Numbered from the stretch's first letter, positions 47,855 to 57,411 are shown. The stretch is 64,000 nt of DNA from Nonomuraea soli (GCF_013761175.1 NZ_JACDUR010000002.1:1060816-1124815), one strand, 5' to 3'. The notes: generated by a model not told the origin, from the sequence alone. Made by a program: numbers and translations.

Positions 47855-49492
47855 TCAGGTGGTGGTGTGCAGGTGGACGGCCAGGTGCAGGGCCAGACGG
47901 GTGGCCGGGTCGTCCAGGTCGTAGCCGGTGGCGCGGATCCGGTCCAGGCGGGTGGTGACGGTGTTGCGGTGCACGCCCAGCTTGTCGGCGGCGCGCAGCG
48001 GCCCGCCCTCGCCCAGGACGGCGGCCAGGGTGCGCAGCAGCGTGCCGTCGCGGTCGGCCTCCAGCAGCGGGGCGAGCACCACGTGGGCGGGCGGGCCGAG
48101 GACGGCGGCGGGCAGGGCGGCCAGCAGCTCCGCCGGGCCCATGCGGTCGGCGCGGGCGACCGTGCCGGGCGCGGCGACCAGGGCGGCGGCGTGGGCGGCG
48201 AGCAGCGCCTGGGTGAGGGTGTGCGGGCTGGGGGCTGGTGCGGCGACGCCCGCTGACGCGGGGTGCGGCAGGGTGCTGAGCGCGCGGGCCAGGTGTTGTG
48301 CCACCTGGTCGGGCGGGTGCGGTGACCATCCTGCCCATCCGCCGTCGCGCCGCAGGACGGGGACGGGGCCGAGGGCGTGGGTGAGGGCGGCTCGGGCGGT
48401 GGCGTCGTCGCCGGTGTGCGGGGGCTGGGGGGTGAGGAGGAAGGCGGTCAGGGGGCCGTGCACGCTCCAGCCGAGGGCGGCGGCCTCGGCTTGGGCGTCG
48501 GGGAGCTCCTCGGCGGCGGAGGCGGCGGGGGCGGCGGGGGCATCGGCGAGCAGGCGTTCGGCCAGGGCCTGCTGCCAGGCGAAGGAGCGTTCGGCGCGCA
48601 GCCGTTCGGTGGCCGCCCACGCCGTCAGCGGCGCGACAGCCAGACCGAGGACGGCCGCGACCACCGGCGCCCACACCGGCGAGCGGGGCGCGCCCGTGGC
48701 CACCAGCCGGCCCAGCACACTCCCGTCAGGGCCGGGCACGGGCAACTCGGCCAGCAGCCGGCCGCTCCCGGAGGCCCGTGCGGGCTCCCGGGGCGCCTCA
48801 CCCGGCATGGCGGCGCCACTCCACGCGGGCGACTTCCACGCCCCGGCCCCCGGTGTGGACCCCGGCGTGGCGTCCGGCGCGGTAGCCGGCGCGGTAGCCG
48901 GCGCGGCGTCCGGTACGGCGGTGCGGCGGCCTGCCAGCAGCGTGCCGTGCACGTCCACCAGCGCCACCGCCGTGCCGGGCAGCTCGGCGTTGAGCACCCC
49001 CAGCACGCTGCGTGCCGACGTGCCCGCCTCGGCCAGGCGCGTGGCGCAGCGGGCGAGCAGCTGGGTGCGCGCCGCCTGCGGGCTGGCCGCCGCCGAGGCG
49101 ACCCGGACGGCGGTCACCAGCGGATCCTCGTCGACGAACACGAGCGTCACCCCGAGGCGTTCGGCCAGCAGTTCGCCCGACCCGGCACTCGCGGCGCCGG
49201 CCGGGGCGATGACACACGCGGCGGCCTGCTCCCAGGCCCGGCGCATGGCCATCTCCACCGCCCAGCCGCCGCGCGCGGCCGACCCGGTGAGCACGACCGC
49301 GGTGTGCGGGCCGACGGACGCCATCACCGACAGCTCGTCGACGATGCGCACCTGGTGGACGGGGCTGTTGCCGTCGCCGTGCATGCGGGCCCCGGTCAGG
49401 GGGCCGGCGTCGACGAGTTCGGCGACGGTGACGGGCGTCTCCCATCCGGCCGCCCGTACGGCCGCGGGCGACTTGCCCGGGTGAGGCTTCAC
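47855..49492 (-). CDS. PucR-family regulator
   Basis: A 545-residue PucR-type regulator. The N-terminal segment (TVAELVDAGPLTGARMHG) resembles the purine-catabolism regulator domain. A GGDEF-like middle region follows, and the C-terminal HTH_30 is GPLRAADKLGVHRNTVTTRLDRIRATGYDLDDPATRLALHLAVHL. An Ala/Pro/Thr-rich linker (about 215-235) contains short repeats. Family members control purine, allantoin or hydantoin use. The GTG start (49492) overlaps the DUF917 stop (GTGA). It is the last gene of the operon and probably controls both the operon and hyuAB. Confidence 0.85.
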   Translation of the reverse strand: MKPHPGKSPAAVRAAGWETPVTVAELVDAGPLTGARMHGDGNSPVHQVRIVDELSVMASVGPHTAVVLTGSAARGGWAVEMAMRRAWEQAAACVIAPAGAASAGSGELLAERLGVTLVFVDEDPLVTAVRVASAAASPQAARTQLLARCATRLAEAGTSARSVLGVLNAELPGTAVALVDVHGTLLAGRRTAVPDAAPATAPATAPDATPGSTPGAGAWKSPAWSGAAMPGEAPREPARASGSGRLLAELPVPGPDGSVLGRLVATGAPRSPVWAPVVAAVLGLAVAPLTAWAATERLRAERSFAWQQALAERLLADAPAAPAASAAEELPDAQAEAAALGWSVHGPLTAFLLTPQPPHTGDDATARAALTHALGPVPVLRRDGGWAGWSPHPPDQVAQHLARALSTLPHPASAGVAAPAPSPHTLTQALLAAHAAALVAAPGTVARADRMGPAELLAALPAAVLGPPAHVVLAPLLEADRDGTLLRTLAAVLGEGGPLRAADKLGVHRNTVTTRLDRIRATGYDLDDPATRLALHLAVHLHTTT

Positions 49493-50754
49493 AGGGCGAT
49501 CCCGAAGGCGGGCAGGCCGCCGAGGGCGCGTCCCTGCTCGGTGTGCCACATCGGGGCGGCTCGCACGATGAGGACCTCCACTTCCATGCCGGGCTCCGCC
49601 CGGTCGACGTCGATCACCTGGCCGTCGGCGAGTGAGACCAGGCAGATCTGGTCGGGCGCGGTGGCTGCCAGGGCTCCGTCAGCCAGGGCGAGGACGAATT
49701 CGTTGTGCGCTTCGAGGCGGATCTGGCGGCGCAGGCCGTCGCTTTCGCGGACGACGACGCTGGAGGGCAGGGAGGGCAGGCCGGTGGCGGGGGCGTCGAG
49801 GGTGTGGTGGTAGACGCCGTCGACGGCGGTGATGACGCCCACGGCCAGGCGGCTCACGCCGTACGGCGCCGCCAGGGTCCGGTCGGCCACGTTGAATCCG
49901 CCGGCCGCGCCGGTCGCGTCGGTCGCGCTGGTTTTGTCGGGATTGCCGGCAGGTCTGGTGCGGCCGGCGGCGGGGTGGCCGGCGTGCAGGAGGCGGCTGA
50001 CGGTGCCGGGGACGATGGCTCGGGCCAGGTCGTCGGCGCGCATCGGATAGCAGGCCGCGACCGCCCAGCCGCCCATCGACAGCACCACCGGGCGCAGGGT
50101 GCCCTCGACGCGGCTGGTTTCGAGCAGGACGAGGTCTCCGGCGGCGCCGGCCAGGGCCAGGGGTGCGGGGCTGAGGCCGGCCAGGGTGTAGGTGGTCTGT
50201 TCGACGAGGGGGAAGACGCGGCCTGTGCCGTCGCCGTCGACGAGGGGCAGGCCGAGCTGGGCGGCGGCGATGAGGGGCAGGATGGCGTTCTCGGCGGCGA
50301 GGTTGAGGGCGGCGATCGCGGCTGCGGGGGTGCCGGTGCGGCGTTCGAGGGCGTGGATGGCACGGGCGGGTTCGTCGCCGGTGGGGAGCTGCTCGGCCAG
50401 GGCGGTGGTGGAGCCGACGAGGGTGACCACGACGCACAGGGCGTCGGGTGGCAGGTCGGCGGGGGTGATGAGGGTGACGCCGGTGGCGAGGACGTCGTGG
50501 GCCCAGTCGCGCACGAGGGCGAAGGCCGACTCGGCGGCACCGGTGGCCAGCAGGCCCGCTCCGGTGGCGTAGGCGGGCAGGGTGGAACGGTCGATGCGAG
50601 TGGGCGCGGCTGCGGGGCCAGCTGCGCCGTACGAGCGGGGGCGGCCGGAGGCGGGCTGGCCGGAGGCAGGCGCGCCGCTGGGTGAGCCGCTGGGTGAGCC
50701 GCTGGGTGAGCCGCTGGTGGGCGGGATCCCGGCGGGTGGGGTGCGGTTGGTCAT
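49489..50754 (-). CDS. DUF917-family protein
   Basis: A 421-residue protein of the DUF917 group, sometimes annotated as S-methyl-thiohydantoin desulfurase. Recognisable segments are AIHALERRTGTPAAAIAALNLAAENAILPLIAAAQLGLPLVDGDGTGRVFP and the C-terminal MEVEVLIVRAAPMWHTEQGRALGGLPAFG. Its first 45 residues are an unusual Ser/Gly/Pro repeat (SPSGSPSGSPSG), encoded by 12-bp tandem repeats, that normal members lack. It overlaps the HyuA-like gene by ATGA. Its enzymatic role is not established here. Confidence 0.85.
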   Translation of the reverse strand: MTNRTPPAGIPPTSGSPSGSPSGSPSGAPASGQPASGRPRSYGAAGPAAAPTRIDRSTLPAYATGAGLLATGAAESAFALVRDWAHDVLATGVTLITPADLPPDALCVVVTLVGSTTALAEQLPTGDEPARAIHALERRTGTPAAAIAALNLAAENAILPLIAAAQLGLPLVDGDGTGRVFPLVEQTTYTLAGLSPAPLALAGAAGDLVLLETSRVEGTLRPVVLSMGGWAVAACYPMRADDLARAIVPGTVSRLLHAGHPAAGRTRPAGNPDKTSATDATGAAGGFNVADRTLAAPYGVSRLAVGVITAVDGVYHHTLDAPATGLPSLPSSVVVRESDGLRRQIRLEAHNEFVLALADGALAATAPDQICLVSLADGQVIDVDRAEPGMEVEVLIVRAAPMWHTEQGRALGGLPAFGIAL

Positions 50755-51878
50755 GGCGTGGCTCCCTCGGCGCGCACGCGCAGCCGGAACAGGCCGTCGG
50801 GCAGGTACGACAGCGGGTTGACCGCCACCGATGAGACGCGGGCCGAGCCGGGGACGGCGCCGGCGGACAGGACGCGGGTGAGGGCCTCGTCCTGGGCGTC
50901 GCTGACGGCGCGGTCGAGTTCGGCGGTGCCTCGGGCGCGCACGATGCGCTCGACTCCGGCCATGGGGACGGCGAGGGTGGCCCCGTAGGCGGCGAGGTGG
51001 GCGCCGGCGAGCGCCGTACGGCTCGCGTCGCCAGGTGAGGTGAGCGCCGTACGGCTCGCGTCGCGGGGTGAGGCTGGGGCGGCGCGGTGGGCGAGGGCCG
51101 TTTGGGCGCGGTGGAGGCTGGTGGTGGCGCCTTCGGCGCAGGTGAGGGGGTAGCGGCGGAAGTAGTGGGCCGAGACCAGGCCTTCGCCGGTGCGGGCGAC
51201 GTACAGCGGCAGGCCGGGGAGCAGGCGGACAAGGTGGTCGGCCAGGTGGGAGGCGCCGGGGCACAGGGCGGCGTTGGCGATGGCCCACTGTTCGCGCTCG
51301 CGCAGGCCCGCTCTGCCGTACTCGTAGGACAGGGTGATGCGGGCGCCGGGCACCTCGTCGGCGATGGCGGCGGCGGCCTGGAGTTCGTGGTCGGCCAGGA
51401 CGGGTGAGCCGGTGGCGGTGACGGCGAAGTCGCGAAGGCCGCAGGTGCGGGCGAAGCGGCGCAGGGCGGGCAGGTCGAGGGGGGCGAGGGGACGGCCGGT
51501 CAGGTCGTGGCCGCCCCGGATGATGGTGGCGGTGCTGCCGGGGGCGGTGGTGTGGCCGATGTCGAGGCGGGGGGCGAGGGCGGGCGGGCAGGGGCCTGCG
51601 ATGCGGACGGCGGCGACGGGCGCGCCGTGTCCGGGCGGCAGGTCGACGGCCAGGCAGAGGGCCTTGAGGCCCGGCGCGCGGGCGAGGGCGTGGCGGAGGG
51701 CGGATTCGACGGCCGGGGAGGACAGCCGGTCGAGCGGCGGGTCGGCCGGCGGGGTGGGGGTGGCCGATCCCGGAGGGGAGCCGGGATCGGCCCGGAGGGG
51801 GCTCAGGTGGATCGGCAGGCCGTCGCGGACCACGGCGAGCACGGTGGCTCGCCGGAGCGTCGCGAGGCCGCCGATCAT
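50751..51878 (-). CDS. short HyuA N-terminal-like protein
   Basis: A 375-residue protein with features of the hydantoinase/oxoprolinase N-terminal half. These include LSYEYGRAGLREREQWAIANAAL, comparable to the SHEIGxIGLLERENATILNAAL segment of such proteins, and SPAVESALRHALARAPGLKALCLAVD. It lacks most of the second half of HyuA. It contains a duplicated ASRTAL segment (about 280-300). It overlaps both neighbours by ATGA, between the MFS and DUF917 genes; this three-gene order is expected for hydantoin-type uptake and breakdown. The catalytic role is uncertain. Confidence 0.7.
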   Translation of the reverse strand: MIGGLATLRRATVLAVVRDGLPIHLSPLRADPGSPPGSATPTPPADPPLDRLSSPAVESALRHALARAPGLKALCLAVDLPPGHGAPVAAVRIAGPCPPALAPRLDIGHTTAPGSTATIIRGGHDLTGRPLAPLDLPALRRFARTCGLRDFAVTATGSPVLADHELQAAAAIADEVPGARITLSYEYGRAGLREREQWAIANAALCPGASHLADHLVRLLPGLPLYVARTGEGLVSAHYFRRYPLTCAEGATTSLHRAQTALAHRAAPASPRDASRTALTSPGDASRTALAGAHLAAYGATLAVPMAGVERIVRARGTAELDRAVSDAQDEALTRVLSAGAVPGSARVSSVAVNPLSYLPDGLFRLRVRAEGATP

Positions 51879-53200
51879 GTCAGTTCGCGTCCTTCCGTCT
51901 CCGGCAGCGGCAGCGCCAGCAGGGCGGTGAGCAGCATGAACGCGTTGATGATGAGCATCGTGGGCGTGAAGCCGGTGGCGCCGGCGAGCAGGGCGCCGAC
52001 CGCGGACGGCGCGATGGTGGTGGCCACGAGCTGGGCGGCGGTGGCCCAGGAGTAGCCGGTACCGCGCAGCGCCGTCGGGTAGAACTCGCCGTTCCAGGTG
52101 TTCCACACGCCCCAGGCGCCGAGGGAGAAGAACGACAGCACGAAGTTGCCGGCGTACAGCTGCCAGGTGGAGCCGGCGGTGGCGAACCACAGCCCGCCGG
52201 CGACGGCGGCGACGACGTAGAGGAGGAAGATCTTCTTGCGGCCGTAGCGGGCGGTCAGCAGGGAGGCGCTGATGTAGCCGGGGATCATCATGAGCGCGGA
52301 GAGGGCGGCGAAGCCGAGCGAGGCCGACATGGTCAGGCCGCGCTCCATGAGGAGGGTCGGCAGCCAGGTCTGCAGGCCCCAGTAGCCCCAGTTGAAGGCG
52401 AAGTTCAGCACCAGCATCACGATGGTGATCTTGGCGAGGCCGCCGCGGAACAGGCCGAGGGGGTTGCCGAGCCGGCTGCTGTCGACGGTGTAGGTGGTGC
52501 CGGGGGCGGCGTCGGGGCTGCCGAGGCGGGCCAGGACGGCGCGGGCTTCGTCCTGGCGTCCGCGGGCGGCCAGCCAGTACGGCGATTCGGGCACCCAGGC
52601 GCGGATGGCGAAGGCCCACAGTCCGGCGGCGGCGCTGGCGATGACGACGACGTGCCAGCCCAGGTCGCCGAGGGCGACCGAGGCGCCGATGGCGGCGAGG
52701 ATGCCGATGGGCCAGCCGATCGACAGGTAGACGGCCGCCTTGCCGCGCTGCTTGGTGGGCAGCAGTTCCAGGAAGTACGGGAAGGTGATGGTGTACACGC
52801 CGGCCAGGGCCAGGCCGGAGGCGACGCGCAGGGTGAGCAGGACGCCCAGGTTCGGCGCGAACGCGGAGGCCAGGGCGATCACGCCGTAGGCGATCAGCGA
52901 CCAGAAGCAGGTGGGGCGGCGGCCGATACGGTCGGCGACCGGTCCCCAGATGAGCACGCCGGGGATCATGCCGAACGCCACCGCCGACAGCACCAGGCCG
53001 ATGCCGCCCTCGTCGATGCCGAAGGCTGGGCCCAGGTCGGCCGAGACGTAGATGAGGGCCAGCTGTTCCCACGATTCGATGACGAAGGCGATGAACAGGG
53101 CCGCGGCCGCCATCACGTGCCGGCGGGTGAAGGGCATGCGGTCGAAGGCCGCGCCGATGGGCATCGTGCGGGTGCTGGTGTCGGATCCGGTGGCGGTCAT
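51875..53200 (-). CDS. MFS transporter, sugar/aromatic-acid type
   Basis: A 441-residue MFS permease. It has PVADRIGRRPTCFWSLIAYG (motif A), LPTKQRGKAAVYLSIGWPIG, WVPESPYWLAARGRQDEARAVL (PESPxWL signature of the sugar/organic-acid group), RYGRKKIFL and YPTALRGTGYSWATA. It is the first gene of a four-gene operon with a HyuA-like protein, DUF917 and PucR, all overlapping. It probably imports the hydantoin- or purine-like substrate (inference). Confidence 0.9.
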   Translation of the reverse strand: MTATGSDTSTRTMPIGAAFDRMPFTRRHVMAAAALFIAFVIESWEQLALIYVSADLGPAFGIDEGGIGLVLSAVAFGMIPGVLIWGPVADRIGRRPTCFWSLIAYGVIALASAFAPNLGVLLTLRVASGLALAGVYTITFPYFLELLPTKQRGKAAVYLSIGWPIGILAAIGASVALGDLGWHVVVIASAAAGLWAFAIRAWVPESPYWLAARGRQDEARAVLARLGSPDAAPGTTYTVDSSRLGNPLGLFRGGLAKITIVMLVLNFAFNWGYWGLQTWLPTLLMERGLTMSASLGFAALSALMMIPGYISASLLTARYGRKKIFLLYVVAAVAGGLWFATAGSTWQLYAGNFVLSFFSLGAWGVWNTWNGEFYPTALRGTGYSWATAAQLVATTIAPSAVGALLAGATGFTPTMLIINAFMLLTALLALPLPETEGRELT

Positions 53201-53327
53201 GGCACTCCTAGCGAGGGGTATGCCGCGAAACCCTAGGACCGCCCCCTTGCCGCCCGGCTGTGCATCGCGCCCTGCGGCGGCGGAGCGGGCTGTGCGCCAC
53301 GCCCTGTACGGCCAGTATATGCGCAGG

Positions 53328-53738
53328 TCAGATGGTGTTCTCGTGGACGTGGGCGATGAGCCAGCGTCCCTGGTCGCGGCGCAGGACCGTGGTGGTGCGC
53401 ACCAGTTCCGGCTCGCCGTTGTCGAAGTCGACGCGCAGCACGTAGGCGGCGACGGCGGTGTCGGCCCATTCGTGGATGACCGGTTCGCCGGGGGTGACGC
53501 CGATCTCGGCGGGCCCGCCGGCTGGATCGGTGGCGGGATCGGTGGCGGGATCGGTGGCGGGACCGGATGTGGGGCGGGCGTCGCGTACCGCTTCCAGCTG
53601 GGCGCGGCTGGTGATCAGCTCGGGCGAGGCGGAGTCGAAGATGGTGCACTCGGGGTGCAGCAGCGCGTCGACTCCGGCGCGGTCGCCGCGGGCGTAGGCG
53701 TCGTACATGGCGGTGATGACCGGCCAGACCTGTGACAT
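53328..53738 (-). CDS. SnoaL/NTF2-like protein
   Basis: A 136-residue NTF2-fold protein (VWPVITAMYDAYARGDRAGVDALLHPECTIFDSASPELITSRAQLEAV ... WADTAVAAYVLRVDF ... TVLRRDQGRWLIAHVHEN). It resembles DUF4440/SnoaL-like proteins of unknown activity. ATG 53738 (MSQVWPV) is preferred over 53747. Residues about 62-75 are a repeated ATDP segment from 12-bp tandem repeats, in a loop. The 127 bases between it and the MFS gene contain nothing recognisable. It is divergent from purB. Confidence 0.8.
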   Translation of the reverse strand: MSQVWPVITAMYDAYARGDRAGVDALLHPECTIFDSASPELITSRAQLEAVRDARPTSGPATDPATDPATDPAGGPAEIGVTPGEPVIHEWADTAVAAYVLRVDFDNGEPELVRTTTVLRRDQGRWLIAHVHENTI

Positions 53739-53760
53739 GGCGCCCACCGTACCCGCGACC

Positions 53761-53825
53761 CGTCACGGCCCGTGACGGGCAGCTGTGGCCCGCCGCCGAT
53801 CAGGGCCTGGGCGGGGCGGTAGGCT
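53761..53825. promoter_or_regulatory. palindrome and leaderless -10 box upstream of purB
   Basis: CGTCACGGCCCGTGACG (53761-53777) is a perfect 7-3-7 palindrome in the gap between the divergent NTF2-like and purB genes. TAGGCT (53820-53825) ends 8 nt before the purB GTG. No recognised purine operator was identified. Confidence 0.45.
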
Positions 53826-53833
53826 GGGGCAAC

Positions 53834-55264
53834 GTGACTGCCAAGCCGCGTATCCCCAATGTGCTCGCCGCTCGTTATGCCTCCGCCGAGCTGGCCCGTA
53901 TCTGGTCTCCCGAGGCGAAGGTCGTCGCCGAGCGCCGGTTGTGGCTGGCGGTGCTGTCCGCGCAGTCCGAGCTCGGCGTGGCCGTGCCGGAAGGGGTGCT
54001 GGCCGACTACGACAAGGTCGTCGAGCAGGTCGACCTGGCCTCGATCGCCGAGCGGGAGCGGGTGACGCGTCACGATGTGAAGGCCCGCATCGAGGAGTTC
54101 AACGCGCTGGCCGGTCACGAGCACGTCCACAAGGGCATGACCTCGCGTGACCTGACCGAGAACGTGGAGCAGTTGCAGATCCGCGACAGCCTGCTGCTGG
54201 TGCGTGACCGGGTGGTGGCGTTGCTGGCGCGCCTGGCCGAGCTGGGCGTCCGCTATGAGGACACGGTGATGGCGGGGCGTTCGCACAACGTCGCCGCGCA
54301 GGCCACCACGCTCGGCAAGCGGTTCGCCAGCGCCGCCGACGAGCTGCTGGCCGCCTACGGCAGGCTGGCGCAGCTGCTGGAGCGTTACCCGCTTCGCGGG
54401 GTCAAGGGACCGGTCGGCACCGCGCAGGACATGCTCGACCTGCTGGGCGGCGATCGCGGCAAGCTGGCCGAGCTGGAGCGGCGAGTGGCGGCGCATCTGG
54501 GGTTCGCCGACGCCTTCGACAGCGTCGGCCAGGTGTATCCGCGTTCGCTCGACTACGACGTGGTCTCGGCGCTGGTGCAGCTGGCGGCGGCGCCGAGCTC
54601 GCTGGCCAAGACGATCCGGCTGATGGCCGGCCACGAGCTGGTCACCGAGGGGTTCGCCGAGGGGCAGGTCGGCAGCTCGGCGATGCCGCACAAGATGAAC
54701 ACGCGCTCGTGCGAGCGGGTCAACGGCCTGATGGTGATCCTGCGCGGCTACGCCTCCATGACGGCCGAGCTTTCCGGCGACCAGTGGAACGAGGGCGACG
54801 TGTCGTGCAGCGTGGTGCGGCGGGTGGCGTTGCCGGACGCGTTCTTCGCCTTCGACGGCCTGGTCGAGACGATGCTGACGGTGCTGGAGGAGTTCGGGGC
54901 CTTCCCCGCCGTCATCGACGCGGAGCTGGAGCGGTATCTGCCGTTCCTGGGGACGACGAAGATGCTGATGGCGGCCGTGCGGGCGGGCGTGGGCCGCGAG
55001 CAGGCGCACGAGCTGATCAAGGAGCACGCGGTGGCGGCGGCGCTGGCGATGCGCGGCGAGGGGGCGGCCAACACGCTGCTGGCGCGGCTGGGCGGCGACG
55101 AACGTTTCCCGCTGGACGAGGCACAGCTACGGGGACTGCTGGCCGACAAGGCGTCGTTCACGGGTGCGGCGGCCGACCAGGTGCGGGCGGTGGCGGCGCG
55201 CGTGGAGCGGCTGGTGGCCGACTTCCCGCAGGCGGCCGCCTACCGGCCCGGCGCGATCCTGTGA
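53834..55264 (+). CDS. purB: adenylosuccinate lyase
   Basis: A 476-residue member of the fumarase/aspartase superfamily. It catalyses two steps of purine synthesis: fumarate release from SAICAR and from adenylosuccinate. The signature GSSAMPHKMNTRSCERVNGL contains the catalytic serine loop. HKGMTSRDLTENVEQLQIRDSL and GRSHNVAAQATTLGKRF carry the catalytic histidines. The GTG start follows a TAGGCT box by 8 nt (probably leaderless). It is of normal length for the actinobacterial enzyme. A GNAT gene follows. Confidence 0.96.
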   Translation: MTAKPRIPNVLAARYASAELARIWSPEAKVVAERRLWLAVLSAQSELGVAVPEGVLADYDKVVEQVDLASIAERERVTRHDVKARIEEFNALAGHEHVHKGMTSRDLTENVEQLQIRDSLLLVRDRVVALLARLAELGVRYEDTVMAGRSHNVAAQATTLGKRFASAADELLAAYGRLAQLLERYPLRGVKGPVGTAQDMLDLLGGDRGKLAELERRVAAHLGFADAFDSVGQVYPRSLDYDVVSALVQLAAAPSSLAKTIRLMAGHELVTEGFAEGQVGSSAMPHKMNTRSCERVNGLMVILRGYASMTAELSGDQWNEGDVSCSVVRRVALPDAFFAFDGLVETMLTVLEEFGAFPAVIDAELERYLPFLGTTKMLMAAVRAGVGREQAHELIKEHAVAAALAMRGEGAANTLLARLGGDERFPLDEAQLRGLLADKASFTGAAADQVRAVAARVERLVADFPQAAAYRPGAIL

Positions 55265-55292
55265 GGGGTGAGCGGCCGGGCGCGGGTGTTCG

Positions 55293-56075
55293 ATGCGGGA
55301 GCTGACCTCGGCCGCCCAGGTGCGGGCGGCGTGCGGTGACGACGACCTGATGGTGTGGCTGGCGCAGGACCTCGGCACACCCGGCGGCGCGTCGAGTGGC
55401 CCATCCGGCGGTGCGGCGGGTCGGGTGCGGGCGTGGAGTCTCGGGCGGGCGCTCGTGGTGGCCTCGCCCGGCGTCTCGCGCCGTGACCGGCTCGGCTTGT
55501 ACGGCCCCGCCGCCGAGGTGTGCCCGCTCGTCGAGCACGCCCTGGCGGTGTGCGGCCCCCACTACCGTCCGCTCGGCGAGCCCGAGCTCGTCACCGACGT
55601 CGTCCGCAAGGTCGACGCCCTGGACGGCCCGGTCGGTTTTTCCTGGATGTCCCTGGCCCGGCCCGCAGCATTCGCGTCCGCCTCTGTCGAAGGGGTGGAG
55701 TGGCTGCCCGCCTCGGCCGACGACGAGGTGGCCGCGCTGCTGGCCGTCCACGCGCCCGACTCCTACGCCGTCCCCGGCGGTTCAGGGGTGCACCGCTGGG
55801 CGGGCATCCGCGAGCAGGGCCGCCTGGTGGCGGTCGCCGCCGACGCGTGGAGCGCGCCGTCGGTCGGGCTGCTGGCCGGCGTCGCCACCGACGCCTCGAT
55901 GCGAGGTCGCGGGCTGGCCGGGCGGGTGTGCGGCTGGATGGCGGCGCGGCTGGCCGAGGAGTACGGCAGGGCGGCGCTGATGGTCGACGACCGCAATGCC
56001 GCGGCGCTGCGCGTGTACGAGCGGATCGGGTTCGTGCGCCGCCGCGTGGCTGCCGCCTGGGTTCCCGGCACCTGA
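55293..56075 (+). CDS. GNAT-family N-acetyltransferase
   Basis: A 260-residue acetyltransferase. The C-terminal half holds the GNAT fold with the acetyl-CoA loop VATDASMRGRGLAGRVCGWMAARLAEEYGRAALMVDDRNAAALRVYERIGFVRR. The N-terminal half (about 130 residues) is less conserved. It starts 28 nt after purB on the same strand and may be co-transcribed. The substrate is unknown. Confidence 0.87.
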   Translation: MRELTSAAQVRAACGDDDLMVWLAQDLGTPGGASSGPSGGAAGRVRAWSLGRALVVASPGVSRRDRLGLYGPAAEVCPLVEHALAVCGPHYRPLGEPELVTDVVRKVDALDGPVGFSWMSLARPAAFASASVEGVEWLPASADDEVAALLAVHAPDSYAVPGGSGVHRWAGIREQGRLVAVAADAWSAPSVGLLAGVATDASMRGRGLAGRVCGWMAARLAEEYGRAALMVDDRNAAALRVYERIGFVRRRVAAAWVPGT

Positions 56076-56244
56076 ACCGGCCCCTACCGGCAGCGGATGC
56101 CTGCTTGACGTGCCTTGACCGGCGCCGACGGGCGAGTTGACCTTCATGGCGCGCCCTTGGCGAACACCCGCGAACCCGCTGGCCGAGGGCGGCGTGAAAA
56201 ACCTGGTGAAGCCGGGCGGGCCCGCGAGGCACAGTGAGGCGGTG

Positions 56245-57282
56245 ATGAACCGTTTCGTTCCTGGCATGGATCTGTCCCGCGACTTCTACACGCAGGTCGT
56301 CGCCCCCTTGGCCGAGCCGTACCCGCACAGCGCCGCCCTGATCGGGCCCGGCTCCGAGGTGCTGGCCTTCGACACCCCGCGCTCAGTCGACCACGACTGG
56401 GGGCCGAGGGTGCTGGTGTTCGTCGAGCCCGGCGCGGTGGAGCAGGTGCGCGAGCAGATCGTCTCCCGCCTGCCCGAGCGTTTCGGCGGCTTTCCCACCA
56501 CCTTCGCCTACCACGAGCGGCGCGGGCCTGGCGTGCAGGTGGCGGAGCTGGGGCCGTGGTTGCGTGAGCGGCTCGGGTTCGACCCGCGTGAGGGCATGGG
56601 GCTGGTCGACTGGCTGTCGGCGACGTGGCAGAGCCTGGCGGAGGTGACACTCGGCGAGGTCTTCCATGACGGGCTGGGGGAGCTGGAGGCGGTACGGCAT
56701 CGGCTGCGCTGGTATCCCGGCGACGTGTGGCGGTATGTGCTGGCCTGCCAGTGGCGGCGCATCGCCCAGGAGGAGCCCTTCCCCGGCCGGTGCGGCGAGG
56801 TGGGCGACGAGGCGGGCTCGGCGGTGGTGGGCGCCCGTCTGGCCCGGGAGGTGATGCGGCTGGCGCTGCTGATGCGCCGCCGCTACCCGCCGTACGCCAA
56901 ATGGCTGGGCAGCGCGCTGGCGCGGGTGCCGGGCTCGGCGGAGCTGGCCGAGGCGCTGGGCGCCGCGCTGGCGGCACGCTCGTGGCGCGAGCGGGAGGCG
57001 GGCCTGTGCGCCGCCTACGAGCGCCTGGCGGGGCTGCACAACCGGATCAAGCTGACCGAGCCGCTGGAGGTGGCGGTGCGGCCCTTCCACGACCGGCCGT
57101 TCCGGGTCATCGGGGGTGACCGGTTCGCCGAGGCGCTGATGGCGCAGGTGGGCGATCCGGTGATCGCCGCCTTGCCGCCGGTGGGGTGCGCCGACCAGTT
57201 GTCGGATTCGGTGGATCTGCTGACGCGGCCCTCTCTGGCCAGACCGCTCACGGCGGCGGCCCTCGGCTTGCACGCCGCCTGA
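56245..57282 (+). CDS. DUF4037 (nucleotidyltransferase-like) protein
   Basis: A 345-residue protein. The N-terminal part, AALIGPGSEVLAFDTPRSVDHDWGPRVLVFVEPG (about 28-61), has the GS...D.D pattern of nucleotidyltransferase-fold proteins. The rest (LGEVFHDGLGELEAVRHRLRWYPGDVWRYVLACQWRRIAQEEPF) matches the DUF4037 domain. Members may be antibiotic-adenylating-like or toxin-like, but no activity is established. ATG 56245 with GAGGCGG upstream is preferred over 56137. Confidence 0.75.
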   Translation: MNRFVPGMDLSRDFYTQVVAPLAEPYPHSAALIGPGSEVLAFDTPRSVDHDWGPRVLVFVEPGAVEQVREQIVSRLPERFGGFPTTFAYHERRGPGVQVAELGPWLRERLGFDPREGMGLVDWLSATWQSLAEVTLGEVFHDGLGELEAVRHRLRWYPGDVWRYVLACQWRRIAQEEPFPGRCGEVGDEAGSAVVGARLAREVMRLALLMRRRYPPYAKWLGSALARVPGSAELAEALGAALAARSWREREAGLCAAYERLAGLHNRIKLTEPLEVAVRPFHDRPFRVIGGDRFAEALMAQVGDPVIAALPPVGCADQLSDSVDLLTRPSLARPLTAAALGLHAA

Positions 57283-57398
57283 AAGGCCGCCCCTCAAAAG
57301 CCGCGTCTCAAGACCCGCGCCTGAAAGGCCCGCGCCTGAAAGACCCGCTGCGTTCGAAGGCCTGCTTGAGGGCCTGCGCGCTCGCGCCGGGCAGGGCC

Positions 57399-57404
57399 TA
57401 GCGT
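57399..57404 (+). promoter_or_regulatory. leaderless -10 box of the hydrolase gene
   Basis: TAGCGT, within CCTAGCGT, ends 7 nt before ATG 57412. The 129-base gap upstream holds imperfect repeats of CGCGCCTGAAAG and no gene. Confidence 0.5.
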
Positions 57405-57411
57405 GGCGGGC

